Assembly (NCBI RefSeq): GCF_029960785.1 | Contig: NZ_JASBQE010000085.1 | Coordinates: forward strand, 1 to 54,240 | Reading direction: 5' to 3' | Length of the DNA stretch: 54,240 nucleotides | DNA from: Polyangium sp. 15x6 | Lineage (GTDB): Bacteria; Myxococcota_A; Polyangia; Polyangiales; Polyangiaceae | Shown here: positions 18,540 to 27,634 of the stretch, in pieces | Position numbering within the stretch: the stretch's first letter is position 1 | How the letters are laid out: every line of letters starts with the position of its first letter | Notes under the pieces: model-generated | Seen by the model: only the letters and a program-made list of their open reading frames with translations | Told to the model about the DNA's origin: nothing | Database searches by the model: none | Made by a program: the position numbers and the translations under genes

Positions 18540-19256
18540 CTAGGCCGCGGCGCGCTGGATGAGGATCTTCAGCCGCCCGAGGGCGCGCGCGTGGAGCTGC
18601 GACACGCGCGGCTCGCTCACGCCGAGATGCGCGCCGATGTCCTTCAGCTTCACGCCGTCGAAGTAGTGCATGCCGACGATCTGCCGTTCGCGCTCGGGCA
18701 GCTGCTCCATCGCCCGGAAGAGCGCGCGGTACGACTCGCGGGCCTCGTACGCTGCCGCCGGGTCCTCGTCCTCGGCGATGAGGTGCACCTGCTCCTCCGT
18801 CGGCGTGAGCTCGTGCAGGCTCACGAGGCACGTCGGCCGCGCGGTGCTCGACTCGCCGTCTCGCGCGGCCGTCACCGCGGCGCGCCTTCGCCGGCTCAGC
18901 CAGTCCTGGGCGCGCAGCTCGTCCACCACCGCGCCGCGGATGCGCATGCGCGCGTACCACTCGAACGTCTCGCCCCCGTTGCCGCCGTTTCTGCGGAGCG
19001 AGTCGAGCAGCCCGAACACGCCTGCGGCGAGCAGGTCGTCCCGCAGCACGTTGGCCGGCAGCCGCCGCGCGATTTGCGCGACGATCTGGTTCACGAGCGG
19101 CAGGTAACTCTTGAGGGTCTGCGCGCACACCGGTGCCAGGCTCCCCTCCGGGAGCGCGCGTGCTCTCCGAGGTCTCACGTCGGACACCGGGCCTTCGGGG
19201 ATCGAGCGGCGACTGACCATGCTGGCGGGCTCTTGCGGGGCGCAGGGCGACACCAT
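18540..19256 (-). CDS. FliA/WhiG-family RNA polymerase sigma factor
   Basis: About 238 residues. Region 2 is clear (LPLVNQIVAQIARRLP, DDLLAAGVFGLLDSL, FEWYARMRIRGAVVDELRAQ), including the -10 recognition helix and the ARMRIRGA-x-D-E-LR motif typical of sigma-28/WhiG types. Region 4 is LPERERQIVGMHYFDGVKL followed by the helix-turn-helix IGAHLGVSEPRVSQLHARAL. The linker carries an acidic insertion. It directs RNA polymerase to alternative promoters; in myxobacteria such factors can govern developmental or motility genes, but the regulon cannot be read here. The start is uncertain: ATGs at 19256 and 19220 are both in frame and neither has a strong ribosome binding site. Its place next to a murein peptidase gene and the pil operon is suggestive only. 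Confidence 0.9.
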   Translation of the reverse strand: MVSPCAPQEPASMVSRRSIPEGPVSDVRPRRARALPEGSLAPVCAQTLKSYLPLVNQIVAQIARRLPANVLRDDLLAAGVFGLLDSLRRNGGNGGETFEWYARMRIRGAVVDELRAQDWLSRRRRAAVTAARDGESSTARPTCLVSLHELTPTEEQVHLIAEDEDPAAAYEARESYRALFRAMEQLPERERQIVGMHYFDGVKLKDIGAHLGVSEPRVSQLHARALGRLKILIQRAAA

Positions 19257-19538
19257 GGACGTGCACCCGCTCAGATCCGCCTGGGCGATGACGGTCGCGT
19301 CTCGTTCCTGAACATCCTGTCGGTGGAAGTAGGACTGCTGCATCTGTTCAGGGACCTCGTGATGTAAGCAACGTTCGTGGCACATCCTTGTGAGGTGGCA
19401 AGGAACGGCTCGTCCCAAACGTACACTGGTCCCGTCCTCCAGAGAAGGACCGCAGACGAATCTACACCACGCATTCTGCACCAGGAAATTCCCTCAGACT
19501 CTCAGGAAAATCCCTACGGTTGCCTTGCCGAAGCTGGG

Positions 19539-20624
19539 TCAGTTCTGACCCGCCTTCGGCGCGTTTCGAGGCGTCGGATCCTGCGTACTGGAGTTTCCAG
19601 TTGAAGGATCAACGACTTGCGAAGGGGGGGGATGGGTATCCCCGGACCCACCTCCCTGCGCGGGGGGTGTAGTCGGCGTTTCTTTTCCTGCCCCACTGGG
19701 GGCAGGGGTTGCGCCCGAAGGCGCTTGATCCACGTCCGCGGTCGACTCGTCCGCCGAAGCCTGGGCCACGGGGGAATCGTAGCGGGGGGCCTCACCTGGC
19801 CTGGAGTAGTCGATCCAGAAGGCCTTCGTGGTCCGAACGTCGAGGTGAACGAATGTGCTGTTCGGGTAGTAACCTACCCCAGCATTGCGGAAGGTCCGAC
19901 AGAAATCGCGCAGCATCGTGTTCGGCACGCCCTCGATGCTGAAATCGATCGCCCTGCCCAGGTTGTGGTTGCTGTGCTTCGTGTACTGGGTGGGGGAATA
20001 GGGCCGGAACCCACTCGTGATGTGGATCGTGCGCCCGCCGAAGTGATCGCTGACCATGCCGATCAGCGTGGCGAGGCGCGGATCGATCGCGGTCTTCGCG
20101 CCGGAAGGCCCGTGCCGCATCATCTTGCCGAGCCCCGTGAGCGCCGACGGCACGAGCCGCCCGTGCTTCGTGAGCAGCTGCGTCTCGAGCCGATCGGTGC
20201 CGCGCACGAGCTTCACGAACCCCGGACGCTTCGGCTTCATCACGAGCGGCTCGGGCTTCGCGGGCTTCGCGTCGCCCTTCTTTTTTCCCTTGCCAGCGGC
20301 GGCGTTCTCCTTCGTGTCCGCCTTCTTGCCGTCCTTCTTCGCTCGCTTCGCGGCTTCCGCTTCCTTCCCCTTTTCGGGGATCACGAGCTCCTGACCGGGC
20401 TTGAGGAGCTGCCCAGGACGCAGCCCATTTGCCGCTCGGATCGCATCCACCGTCGTGCGATACCGCTTGGCGATCTGGACGAGCACCTGCCCCTTGGCAA
20501 CGACGTGAACGACGTCCCCCGCCTCCGCGTATACTGAGGCGAGCGCGACCGCGGCGCCGGCCAGCAAGGCCACGCAGCGGAGCCGGAACGAAGATCGAGC
20601 CGGTTTCGAGGCGAAAGCGTCCAT
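19539..20624 (-). CDS. LysM and DUF882 (M15-like) murein endopeptidase
   Basis: 361 residues from the ATG at 20624. Signal peptide (CVALLAGAAVALASVYAEA), then a LysM peptidoglycan-binding domain (VVHVVAKGQVLVQIAKRYRT, AIRAANGLRPGQLLKPGQEL), a Lys/Ala-rich charged linker, and a DUF882/YcbK-type domain with metal-site motifs: ITSGFRPYSPTQYTKHSNHN, LGRAIDFSIEG and FVHLDVRTT. The spacing H-x(6)-D then H-x-D fits M15-like zinc peptidases that cut peptide cross-links. A Pro/Ser/Gly-rich tail of about 70 residues is probably disordered. It acts in the periplasm. It is divergent from pilM (203 bp between starts), so a role in opening the wall for pilus assembly is possible but only inferred. Confidence 0.88.
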   Translation of the reverse strand: MDAFASKPARSSFRLRCVALLAGAAVALASVYAEAGDVVHVVAKGQVLVQIAKRYRTTVDAIRAANGLRPGQLLKPGQELVIPEKGKEAEAAKRAKKDGKKADTKENAAAGKGKKKGDAKPAKPEPLVMKPKRPGFVKLVRGTDRLETQLLTKHGRLVPSALTGLGKMMRHGPSGAKTAIDPRLATLIGMVSDHFGGRTIHITSGFRPYSPTQYTKHSNHNLGRAIDFSIEGVPNTMLRDFCRTFRNAGVGYYPNSTFVHLDVRTTKAFWIDYSRPGEAPRYDSPVAQASADESTADVDQAPSGATPAPSGAGKETPTTPPAQGGGSGDTHPPPSQVVDPSTGNSSTQDPTPRNAPKAGQN

Positions 20625-20827
20625 GTGTGATGTGTTCAACGTTGCTCGGGGGCCCGATACGTACACGCACCCAAGGCTGTCTTACCTTCGGTACGCGGAA
20701 CCGTTCGATGCGTAAAGCACTATTTTGGCCGTGGATTGGCGGGGGTGCGATGCTGGCTCCGACCCCCTCCCGGGGTCTGGCCGGCGGAACCCCTCCGGGC
20801 CGCAGTTACGAGGACCAGGACTGATCG

Positions 20828-21886
20828 ATGGCGGACGGAAACAACCTGGTGGGCGTCGACATCGGTTCGAGCGCCATCAAGGTGTGCCAGCTCAAGGAAG
20901 GGCGCAAAGGGCTGTCGTTGGTCCGGGCCGGCTACTGCCCGCTGCCGCCGCAGAGCATCGTCGACGGCCACGTGATGAACGCCTCTGCGATCGTCGCGGC
21001 CGTGGGCCGTGCGCTCGCCGACGCGAAGATCAAGCAGCGCGAGGTGGCGCTGAGCATCAGCGGCCAGGCCGTGATCATCCGCAAGATCACGGTGCCGCTC
21101 ATGACCCAGAACGAGCTCGACGAGCAGATCCAGTGGGAGGCGGAGCAGCACATCCCCTTCGACATCAAGGACGTGCACGTCGACTACGAGGTGCTCCGCC
21201 GCCGGCCCGAGGCAGGGCAGATGGATCTTCTGCTCGTCGCCGCAAAGCGCGAAGAGGTCAGCGACTACTTGGAAGTCGCACGGCAAGCCAAGCTCAAACC
21301 TCTCGTCCTCGACATCGACGCCTTCACCGTCCAGAACCTCTTCGAGTACGGCCGCGGCATCCCCGCCGATCAGACGTTCGCGATCATCAACGTCGGCGCC
21401 TCGCTCACCTCGATCAACATCGTCTCGCGCGGCGCGAGCTCGTTCACGCGCGACATCCCGAACGCCGGCAACTACGTCACCGAGCAGATCCAGAAGCAGC
21501 TCGGCGTGACGTTCGAACAGGCCGAGGAGCTCAAGTGCCAGAGCGTGGCGCAGCCCTTCGGCCCCACGGCCCAGGTGCCGCCGATCGTCGACACCGTCTG
21601 CGACACGATCGCCGGTGAGATCCAGCGCTCGCTCGACTTCTTTCTCGCCACGAGCGGCGAGCCCGAGATGCACCGGATCTACCTCACGGGCGGCACCTCG
21701 AACCTGCCGGCGCTGCCTGCGGCGATCTCGCGGCGCTCGCGCGTGCAGGTGGAGCTGCTCCAGCCGCTCGAGCGCGTGGCCGTCGAGGGCAAGGACATCA
21801 GCGCCGACATGCTCCGCACCCGCGGCTCGCAGCTCTGCGTGGCCCTGGGTCTCGCCATGCGCAAGGACAAGGAGAAGCGCGCGTGA
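20828..21886 (+). CDS. pilM: Type IV pilus assembly protein PilM
   Basis: 352 residues, cytoplasmic actin-like ATPase of the type IV pilus alignment complex. It binds the N-terminal tail of PilN and links it to the motor side. Seen: the phosphate-1 motif VGVDIGSSAIKVCQLK at residues 8-23, VALSISGQAVIIRKI, the LMTQNELDEQIQWEAEQHIP segment conserved in PilM, and phosphate/adenosine motifs FAIINVGASLTSINIV and IYLTGGTSNLPAL. First gene of a five-gene operon; pilN begins inside its stop codon (GTGA overlap). Start ATG 20828 follows a moderate GGACCAGGA purine stretch. Confidence 0.96.
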   Translation: MADGNNLVGVDIGSSAIKVCQLKEGRKGLSLVRAGYCPLPPQSIVDGHVMNASAIVAAVGRALADAKIKQREVALSISGQAVIIRKITVPLMTQNELDEQIQWEAEQHIPFDIKDVHVDYEVLRRRPEAGQMDLLLVAAKREEVSDYLEVARQAKLKPLVLDIDAFTVQNLFEYGRGIPADQTFAIINVGASLTSINIVSRGASSFTRDIPNAGNYVTEQIQKQLGVTFEQAEELKCQSVAQPFGPTAQVPPIVDTVCDTIAGEIQRSLDFFLATSGEPEMHRIYLTGGTSNLPALPAAISRRSRVQVELLQPLERVAVEGKDISADMLRTRGSQLCVALGLAMRKDKEKRA

Positions 21887-22521
21887 TCCGGATCAACCTC
21901 CTGCCGCACAAGCGCGGCGCGGCGACGGGGGCCCCGAGCCAGCGCTGGCTCGTCGTCGTGCTCGCCGTGGTGCTGCTCGAGATCGTGGGGCTCTTCCTCT
22001 TCTACCAGTCGAAGCGCGAGGAGCTCGACGCGCAGAACCGCACGAACGCGCAGCTCAAGAGCCAGATCGACGACATCAAGCGGCTCGTCGCCGACCACGA
22101 CGAGCTCAAGAAGGCCCTCGCCGTGCTCCGCGCGCGGGAAGAGGCGATCGCGAAGCTCCAGGCCGGCCGCACCGGTCCGACCGCGGTCCTGCTCGAGCTC
22201 GCGCAGATCATGACGACCGGCAAGGGGCCCTCGGCCGATCCGGACAAACTCGCGAAGCTGCGCAAGGACAACCCCCTCGCCGTCTTCAACCCGGCCTGGG
22301 ACTCGCGCAGGCTCTGGCTCACGGGCTACCTCGAAGGGCAACGCACGGTGCGCATCGAGGGCCTCGCGCGCGACGGCAACGACGTCTACGAGCTCGCGCA
22401 GCGGCTCAAGCTCTCGCCCTACTTCTACGAGGTCACGCTTTTGCCGGGAAAGAAGGACGAGGACCGCGTCTCGAAGATCGATCTCGTGAGCTTCGCGCTC
22501 CAGCTCAAGGTGAGGTACTGA
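21883..22521 (+). CDS. pilN: Type IV pilus assembly protein PilN
   Basis: 212 residues, GTG start (GTGATCCGG) overlapping the pilM stop by 4 nt. A bitopic inner-membrane protein: the short cytoplasmic tail begins with the PilM-binding motif IRINLLPHK, followed by a transmembrane helix (WLVVVLAVVLLEIVGLFLF), a coiled-coil segment (about 45-95, LDAQNRTNAQLKSQIDDIKR) and a ferredoxin-like periplasmic domain with the Fimbrial assembly/PilN pattern (WLTGYLEGQRTVRIEGLARD, YELAQRLKLSPYF). It pairs with PilO to connect PilM to PilP and PilQ. Confidence 0.95.
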   Translation: MIRINLLPHKRGAATGAPSQRWLVVVLAVVLLEIVGLFLFYQSKREELDAQNRTNAQLKSQIDDIKRLVADHDELKKALAVLRAREEAIAKLQAGRTGPTAVLLELAQIMTTGKGPSADPDKLAKLRKDNPLAVFNPAWDSRRLWLTGYLEGQRTVRIEGLARDGNDVYELAQRLKLSPYFYEVTLLPGKKDEDRVSKIDLVSFALQLKVRY

Positions 22522-23165
22522 TGGCCGCCAAAGCCCCCGCGGCGGGCAGCTCGTCGCTCGATCGCCTGCCCCTCGCCGGAAAGATCGGCGTCGGCCTCCT
22601 GTTCCTGACGCTCGTCGGCGCGCTCTTCTTCGTCTTCGTCTACGAGGACCTCTCGAACGAGCTCGCGGCTGCCAAGCAACGCGAAGGCACGCTCCGCGGC
22701 GAGCTGCGCGCGGCCGAGGCCGTGCGCGACGCCTACCAGAAGGACCGCGACGAGAAGATCCGCAGCGAGGCGCGCGCCGAGCAGACGAAGAAGATTCTGC
22801 CCGACGAGCCCGAGACGCCCGCGTTCCTCGCCTCGCTCCAGCAGACGGCCACCATCGCCGGCGTGAACCTCACGAGCTGGACGCCCATCGACGAGCTCCC
22901 GCAAGAGTTCTTCGCGAAGGTGCCGATGAAGCTCACGCTCACTGGCCGCTACCACCAGATCGCAAAGTTCTTCCACGGCGTGGGGCAGATCGACCGCATC
23001 ATCAACATGGAAGACATCCAGATGAAGCTGTCGACGAAGAACGGCACGGTGAAGCCCGAGAACCCCGGCGAGCCCGAGGTCAACGTCGAGTGCCTCGCGA
23101 CCGCGTTCCGCGCCCTCAGGCTCGACGGCAAGGACGGCGCGAAGCGAAGGGGGACCGGGAAGTGA
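22521..23165 (+). CDS. pilO: Type IV pilus assembly protein PilO
   Basis: 214 residues. The ATG shares one base with the pilN stop (TGATG). One transmembrane helix at about residues 20-42 (LAGKIGVGLLFLTLVGALFF), a coiled coil (NELAAAKQREGTLRGELRAA), then a ferredoxin-like domain with the PilO pattern PDEPETPAFLASLQQTATIA, VPMKLTLTGRYHQIAKFF and IINMEDIQMKL. It heterodimerises with PilN in the periplasm. The Lys/Arg-rich C-terminus (KDGAKRRGTGK) overlaps the start of pilP. Confidence 0.95.
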   Translation: MAAKAPAAGSSSLDRLPLAGKIGVGLLFLTLVGALFFVFVYEDLSNELAAAKQREGTLRGELRAAEAVRDAYQKDRDEKIRSEARAEQTKKILPDEPETPAFLASLQQTATIAGVNLTSWTPIDELPQEFFAKVPMKLTLTGRYHQIAKFFHGVGQIDRIINMEDIQMKLSTKNGTVKPENPGEPEVNVECLATAFRALRLDGKDGAKRRGTGK

Positions 23166-23794
23166 AGAGCGCGCGCTCGCTTTTCTGGCTCCTCTTCGCC
23201 GCGCTCGTGCTGATCGTGTTCGCCTCCGGCTGCGAGGAAGACGAGCTCTGGGTGCCGCCCCCGAGCGCGACCCCATCGCCCGGCGCCGCGCCCGACGGCG
23301 GCGTGGGCACGGACGGCGGGCCGCAGACGGCCGCGAAGAAAGATCAACCGGAGCTGCCGCAACGCGAGTTCGTCGAGGCCGACTTCACCGAGACCGAGAA
23401 GAACCGTGACCCGTTCCGCGGCTTCGCGAGCGTGTTCGCGCAGCAGGCCAAGGGCCGCGCCGTCGTGCAGCGGACCGTGGTGATCGAGCGGTACGCGCTC
23501 GACGAGCTCAAGCTCTCCGGCCTCGTCACGCGCTCGCAGCCCCGCGCGCTCTTCATCGACCCCGCGAACGTGGGGTGGGTCGTCAAGGTCGGCGATTACG
23601 TGGGCAAGCCCGAGATCGTGCGCACCGGTGGGCCTGCCGGGATCGACGTCGCCATCAACTGGCGCGTCGATCGTATTCGCGAGGGGGACGTCGTCTTTGT
23701 TCGCGAGGACCCGGCACATCCGGAAATCGCCCCCGTCACGCGCGTGATCGCGCTCTTCCCCGAGGAAAACGCCGGGAACGAGGCCCGGCGGTAG
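23162..23794 (+). CDS. pilP: Type IV pilus lipoprotein PilP
   Basis: 210 residues from the GTG at 23162, overlapping the pilO stop as GTGA. Signal peptide with lipobox FASGC (Cys24), a disordered Pro/Ala/Gly segment to about residue 65, then the PilP beta-sandwich: NRDPFRGF, LDELKLSGLVT, ALFIDPANVGWVVKVGDYVG and WRVDRIREGDVVFV. It connects the PilN/PilO heterodimer to the N0 domain of the PilQ secretin across the periplasm. Longer in-frame starts upstream lie inside pilO and are less likely because they bury the signal peptide. Confidence 0.94.
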   Translation: MKSARSLFWLLFAALVLIVFASGCEEDELWVPPPSATPSPGAAPDGGVGTDGGPQTAAKKDQPELPQREFVEADFTETEKNRDPFRGFASVFAQQAKGRAVVQRTVVIERYALDELKLSGLVTRSQPRALFIDPANVGWVVKVGDYVGKPEIVRTGGPAGIDVAINWRVDRIREGDVVFVREDPAHPEIAPVTRVIALFPEENAGNEARR

Positions 23795-23839
23795 CGACGA
23801 ACTGGGCCCGTCTCGCGCGGTTTGGGTAGGATCGGGGGC

Positions 23840-26146
23840 ATGCTGACGAAACCGCGCTCCGCGATGCTGCTCGCGGCGCTCCTCTCCTTCGTCCCCGCGA
23901 GGGCACACGCCGACGGCAACACGCGGCTCGAAGTACGGGACGTCAAGCTCGCGAAGGCCGGCGAAGGCGAGGCTCGCGTCTCCGTCGCGACGAGCGCCGA
24001 GCCGCGCTTCTTCGCGCGCGTCGACAGCGGCGGAAAGCGCCTCGTGATCGACATCGCGGGTGCGGAGATCAAGGGCGCGCCCGCGGCCATCACGCAAGGC
24101 AACGCCCTCGTCGGCGGCGTCCTCACGCAGACCTTCGATCAGGACGGCAAGAAGATCACGCGTGTCCTCGTGCAGCTCGCGCGCACGGCCGAGTACCGCA
24201 TCAGCGCGACGCCCACGGGCCTCGTCGTCGACCTCGCGGCCGCCGACGCGACCGCGCCGATGCGCGCGCCCGCGCCCGTGGTGACGTCGTCGTCGCCCTC
24301 CACGACGCCGAAGGCCGAGGCGCGCAAGGTCGAGCAAGCCACTGGCGCAGCCGTCACGAACGTCCGCTACGACCACCAGGCTGGCAAGGATCGCGTCACG
24401 GTCGAGCTCAACGAGAGCGTGAAGTTCTCGTACGTGACCTCGGCGAGCGGCCGCTCGATCCTCGAGCTCGAAGGCGCGCGTCTGCCCGACGCGCTCGAAC
24501 GCAAGCTCGACGTGAGCGCCTTCGGCGGCACCATCACGGCGATCTCCACGTACCGGCGCAAGAGCGACCCCTCCCGCGTCGTCGTCGAGGTCGAGCCGAA
24601 GGGCGACGCGAGCGGCGTCGTCTCGCGGGAAGGCAACACGCTCGTCCTCACGTTCGCGGACACGGCGGCGCACCCGATGCTCAGCGGCGTCGGCGCCGAC
24701 GGCGGGGCCGCGCGCCGCGTGCGCACGGTGGCGCGGGAAGAGGACGTCCTGGCGACGCCGAACACCTCGCGCGCCGCCGAGACGACGATCGACGGCGAAG
24801 AGGCCGCGGGCTTCTTGCCGACCACGCTCGCGCAGCAACGCCGCTTCACGGGCCGGCGCATCGACCTCGACCTCAAGGACGCCGACATCCACAACGTCCT
24901 GCGCCTCATCTCCGACGTCGGCCGCGTCAACATCGTCACCTCCGACGACGTGAAGGGCAACGTCACGATCCGGATGCGCAACGTCCCTTGGGATCAGGCG
25001 CTCGAGACCGTCCTCCAGGCCAAGGGCCTCGGCATGGTCCGCCAGGGCAACATGATCCGCGTCGCGCCCCAGGCCGAGCTCAACAAGGAGCGCGAGCTCG
25101 ACCTCGCGCGCAGGCGGAGCGAGCTCGCGCTCGCGCCGCTCGAGACGCGCCTCATCCCGGTGAACTACGCCGTCGCGAAGGAGCTCCAGGCGCGTGGCAA
25201 GGACCTGCTCTCGCCGCGCGGCTCGCTCGCCGTCGACGAGCGCACGAACGTCCTCGTGGCGCGTGACGTCGCGGGCAACCTCGACCAGCTCGAGGAACTC
25301 GTGCGCGCGCTCGACACACAGACGCCGCAGGTCCTCATCGAGGCGCGTATCGTCGAGGCCACGAGCCGCTACCTGCGCGACGTCGGCATCCAGTGGGGCG
25401 GCGACGGCACCTTCAGCCCTGCGACCGGCAACCCGACGGGCCTCGTCTTCCCCTCGCAGATCGGCCTCACCGGCGGCGCGAGTGATCAGACGACGCCCAC
25501 GGGCGGCCTCTCGCCGTTCCAGAACACCGTCCCGAACCCGAACTTCGCGGTCAACTTGCCGGCCACCACGGGCACGGGCCTCGGCGGCGCGATCGGCATG
25601 ACGCTCGGCTCGATCGACAACACGATCAACCTCTCCGTGCGCCTCTCGGCGGCCGAGGCGAGCGGCCTTTTGCGGATCGTCTCGAGCCCGCGCATCCTCA
25701 CGCTCGACAACCGCGAGGCGCGCATCAGCCAGGGCACGCTCATCCCGTTCTCGCAGATCAGCGCGCAGGGCGTGCAGACGACGTTCCAGGAGGCGAAGCT
25801 CCAGCTCCTCGTCAAGCCGCACGTCACGAGCGACGGCAGCGTCTCGATGCACGTCAAGATCAACCGCGACGAGCCCGACTTCAACCAGACCTCGGCGCGC
25901 GGCGATCCCACCATCTTGAAGCGCGAAGCCGAGACCGACCTGCTCATCATGGACGGCCACACCGCGGTCATCGGCGGCATCTTCACGCGCAACACGGGCA
26001 GAAACCTCGATCAGGTCCCCGTGCTCGGCGACATCCCGATCCTCGGCGTGCTCTTCCAGCGCCGCAGGTCGAGCGACAGCCGCAGCGAGCTCGTCATCTT
26101 CATCACGCCGCGCATCGTCAATCGGGCGGAGTCGCTCGGAAAGTAG
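23840..26146 (+). CDS. pilQ: Type IV pilus outer-membrane secretin PilQ
   Basis: 768 residues; signal peptide (MLLAALLSFVPARAHA). Two AMIN domains bind peptidoglycan (about 28-140 and 175-275). They are followed by an STN/N0-type domain (RIDLDLKDADIHNVLRLISD, VTIRMRNVPWDQALETVLQA), an N1-type secretin_N domain (RLIPVNYAVAKELQ, NVLVARDVAGNLDQLEELVR) and the secretin barrel (VLIEARIVEATSRYLRDVGI, SSPRILTLDNREARI, GTLIPFSQIS, VPVLGDIPILGVLFQRR, ELVIFITPRIV). The multimer forms the gate through which the pilus leaves the cell. It begins 45 bp after pilP and closes the operon. The segment after IQWGG is long and Gly/Pro-rich, as usual for the gate region. Confidence 0.96.
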   Translation: MLTKPRSAMLLAALLSFVPARAHADGNTRLEVRDVKLAKAGEGEARVSVATSAEPRFFARVDSGGKRLVIDIAGAEIKGAPAAITQGNALVGGVLTQTFDQDGKKITRVLVQLARTAEYRISATPTGLVVDLAAADATAPMRAPAPVVTSSSPSTTPKAEARKVEQATGAAVTNVRYDHQAGKDRVTVELNESVKFSYVTSASGRSILELEGARLPDALERKLDVSAFGGTITAISTYRRKSDPSRVVVEVEPKGDASGVVSREGNTLVLTFADTAAHPMLSGVGADGGAARRVRTVAREEDVLATPNTSRAAETTIDGEEAAGFLPTTLAQQRRFTGRRIDLDLKDADIHNVLRLISDVGRVNIVTSDDVKGNVTIRMRNVPWDQALETVLQAKGLGMVRQGNMIRVAPQAELNKERELDLARRRSELALAPLETRLIPVNYAVAKELQARGKDLLSPRGSLAVDERTNVLVARDVAGNLDQLEELVRALDTQTPQVLIEARIVEATSRYLRDVGIQWGGDGTFSPATGNPTGLVFPSQIGLTGGASDQTTPTGGLSPFQNTVPNPNFAVNLPATTGTGLGGAIGMTLGSIDNTINLSVRLSAAEASGLLRIVSSPRILTLDNREARISQGTLIPFSQISAQGVQTTFQEAKLQLLVKPHVTSDGSVSMHVKINRDEPDFNQTSARGDPTILKREAETDLLIMDGHTAVIGGIFTRNTGRNLDQVPVLGDIPILGVLFQRRRSSDSRSELVIFITPRIVNRAESLGK

Positions 26147-26165
26147 CGTCTGCGCGTACCGGGGG

Positions 26166-26403
26166 GCGCTTGCAACGCTTGCAAGCGCCTCTTTGCGTGG
26201 ACCGGGAGCCGCTTGCAACGCTTGCAAGCGGCTCTTTGTATGGTCACGGAGCCGGTTGCAACGCGTGCAGGCGGCTCTTTGTGTGTTCAGGGAGCCGGTT
26301 GCAACGCGTGCAGGCGGCTCTTTGTATGGTCACGGAGCCGGTTGCAACGCGTGCAGGCGGCATCCGGTACGCGCAAAGTGCGGTTTGCACGCGTTGCAAG
26401 CGG
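26166..26403. repeat. Six-unit 43-bp tandem array of palindromes
   Basis: Six 23-bp elements begin at 26166, 26209, 26252, 26295, 26338 and 26381, exactly 43 bp apart. Units 1 and 2 are perfect inverted repeats with 10-bp arms around CGC (unit 2: CCGCTTGCAA, CGC, TTGCAAGCGG). Units 3-5 are a degenerate form (CCGGTTGCAA, CGC, GTGCAGGCGG). Unit 6 is close to the reverse complement of that form. The 20-bp intervals are themselves conserved (CTCTTTGTATGGTCACGGAG and variants), except the last. The array starts 20 bp after the pilQ stop. It could act as a terminator region, a protein-binding array or a mobile palindromic repeat. Confidence 0.85.
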
Positions 26404-26565
26404 AGGCGGGGAGGCGCGGAGGGCCGATGGCTGCGGTGGAGCGTCACGCTCGGTCCGAGTCCTTCCGAGCCGCCGCTGCCCGAGGGGCGCTGCGTTGCGA
26501 TTCGGTCGCGGCTCCGCTCTTGCCAAGTTTGGCTGGTCAGGACACGCTCGCTGCGAGGTACGGAC

Positions 26566-27540
26566 GTGAACCGCAAATTCTAGGTCTTCATCTCCTCCAC
26601 CTACAACGACCTCCGGAAGGAGCGGCAGACCGCCGTCCAAGCGGTGCTCGACGCCGGGCACATCCCCGCCGGCATGGAGCTCTTCTCGGCCGGGGACGAA
26701 GCCCAGCTTGAGGTGATCAAGCGTTGGATCGACGACTCCGACGTCTACATGCTGATCCTGGGCGCGCGGTACGGCTCGATCGAGCCGACAACGAAGAAGA
26801 GCTACACCCACGTCGAGTACGAGTACGCCGTGGAGCGAGGAAAGCCGGTCTTTGCTGTCTATATCGCGGACGCGGTCTTCAACGAGCGCGTCACCAAGGA
26901 ACTCGCCTTGGAGATCGCGAACGAGGATCGCACAAGGTACAAAGAGTTTCGGGAGCTCGTGAAGTCGAAGATGTGCAGCGAATTCAGCGACCCGAAAGAC
27001 ATCACGATTGCCGTCCTCAAGACGCTCAACGACTTCGGGCGGAGGCCAGACTTGCAAAATGCAGGCTGGGTTCGCCGTCGAGATGTTCCCGACACGGCCA
27101 AGTTGACGAGCGAATCCGCCCAGCTCAACGCTGATATCGCACGACTCACCACGGAGATCGCGCGGCTGACGGCCGAGAACAGTGCGCTACGTGTGAAGTC
27201 CGAGGGGGCGGGGAGTAATGCCGAGGAAGATCGGCTTGGAAGCTTCACGTACCGCCAGCTCGTCGCGACGCTTGGCGCCACACGCGTAGGCGGGCGTTCG
27301 CTTCTCGATAATATGGTGACATTTGCGAATGACTTCGTCATGGGTGTCGCGGATCCTGAATCCACCGTTGGACAAAGAAGCAATGCGCCGCCGATGCTCT
27401 ACAACGACGTCGCGCCCAAGCTTGCCACCTTCGGGCTTCTGAAGCGGGACACGATATACGGCGCACAAGCCTTCCGTACTTCGGAGGCTGGTGATCTCTT
27501 CCTTGCAAGATTGGCCGTGGAACGCGCGGGGGCGGCGTAG
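26566..27540 (+). pseudogene. DUF4062-family gene with amber stop at codon 6
   Basis: The frame opens with GTG 26566 (GAGG seven bases upstream), then AAC CGC AAA TTC TAG GTC TTC ATC, and continues as DUF4062: VFISSTYNDLRKERQTAVQA, DAGHIPAGMELFSAGDEAQL, DDSDVYMLILGARYGSIEP, SYTHVEYEYAVERGKPVFA. Family members read K-(F/Y)-Q-VFISST here, so TAG replaces an expected CAG by one C-to-T change. The next usable start (GTG 26644 or ATG 26674) would remove the first beta-strand. After the N-terminal Rossmann-like domain come a leucine-heptad coiled coil (ESAQLNADIARLTTEIARLT) and a C-terminal winged-helix-like region. The remaining 319 codons are intact, pointing to a recent lesion, readthrough or a sequencing error. 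DUF4062 occurs in STAND-type and defence-associated proteins. Confidence 0.85.
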
Positions 27541-27634
27541 GAGGTCCGGCCGGTGCTCGTGGCCCCGCTCCCCGGGCCAACAATCCGCCGCCGATTTCTT
27601 TGCCTCCCGCCCACCCGACGCTAGGTTCCCCCCG

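Noticed and set aside
22949-26227. Very long open frame antisense to the pilP-pilQ region, and similar ones opposite the genes at 15.9-18.4, 27.3-31.2 and 32.3-35.8 kb
   Set aside because: They lie opposite well-supported genes, consist of Arg/Glu/Ala/Val-rich low-complexity sequence and are expected from extreme GC3 codon bias.
26166-26403. CRISPR array (palindromic 23-bp repeats, 20-bp spacers)
   Set aside because: The intervals are nearly identical to each other instead of unique, the repeat arms degenerate steadily, and there is no cas gene nearby.
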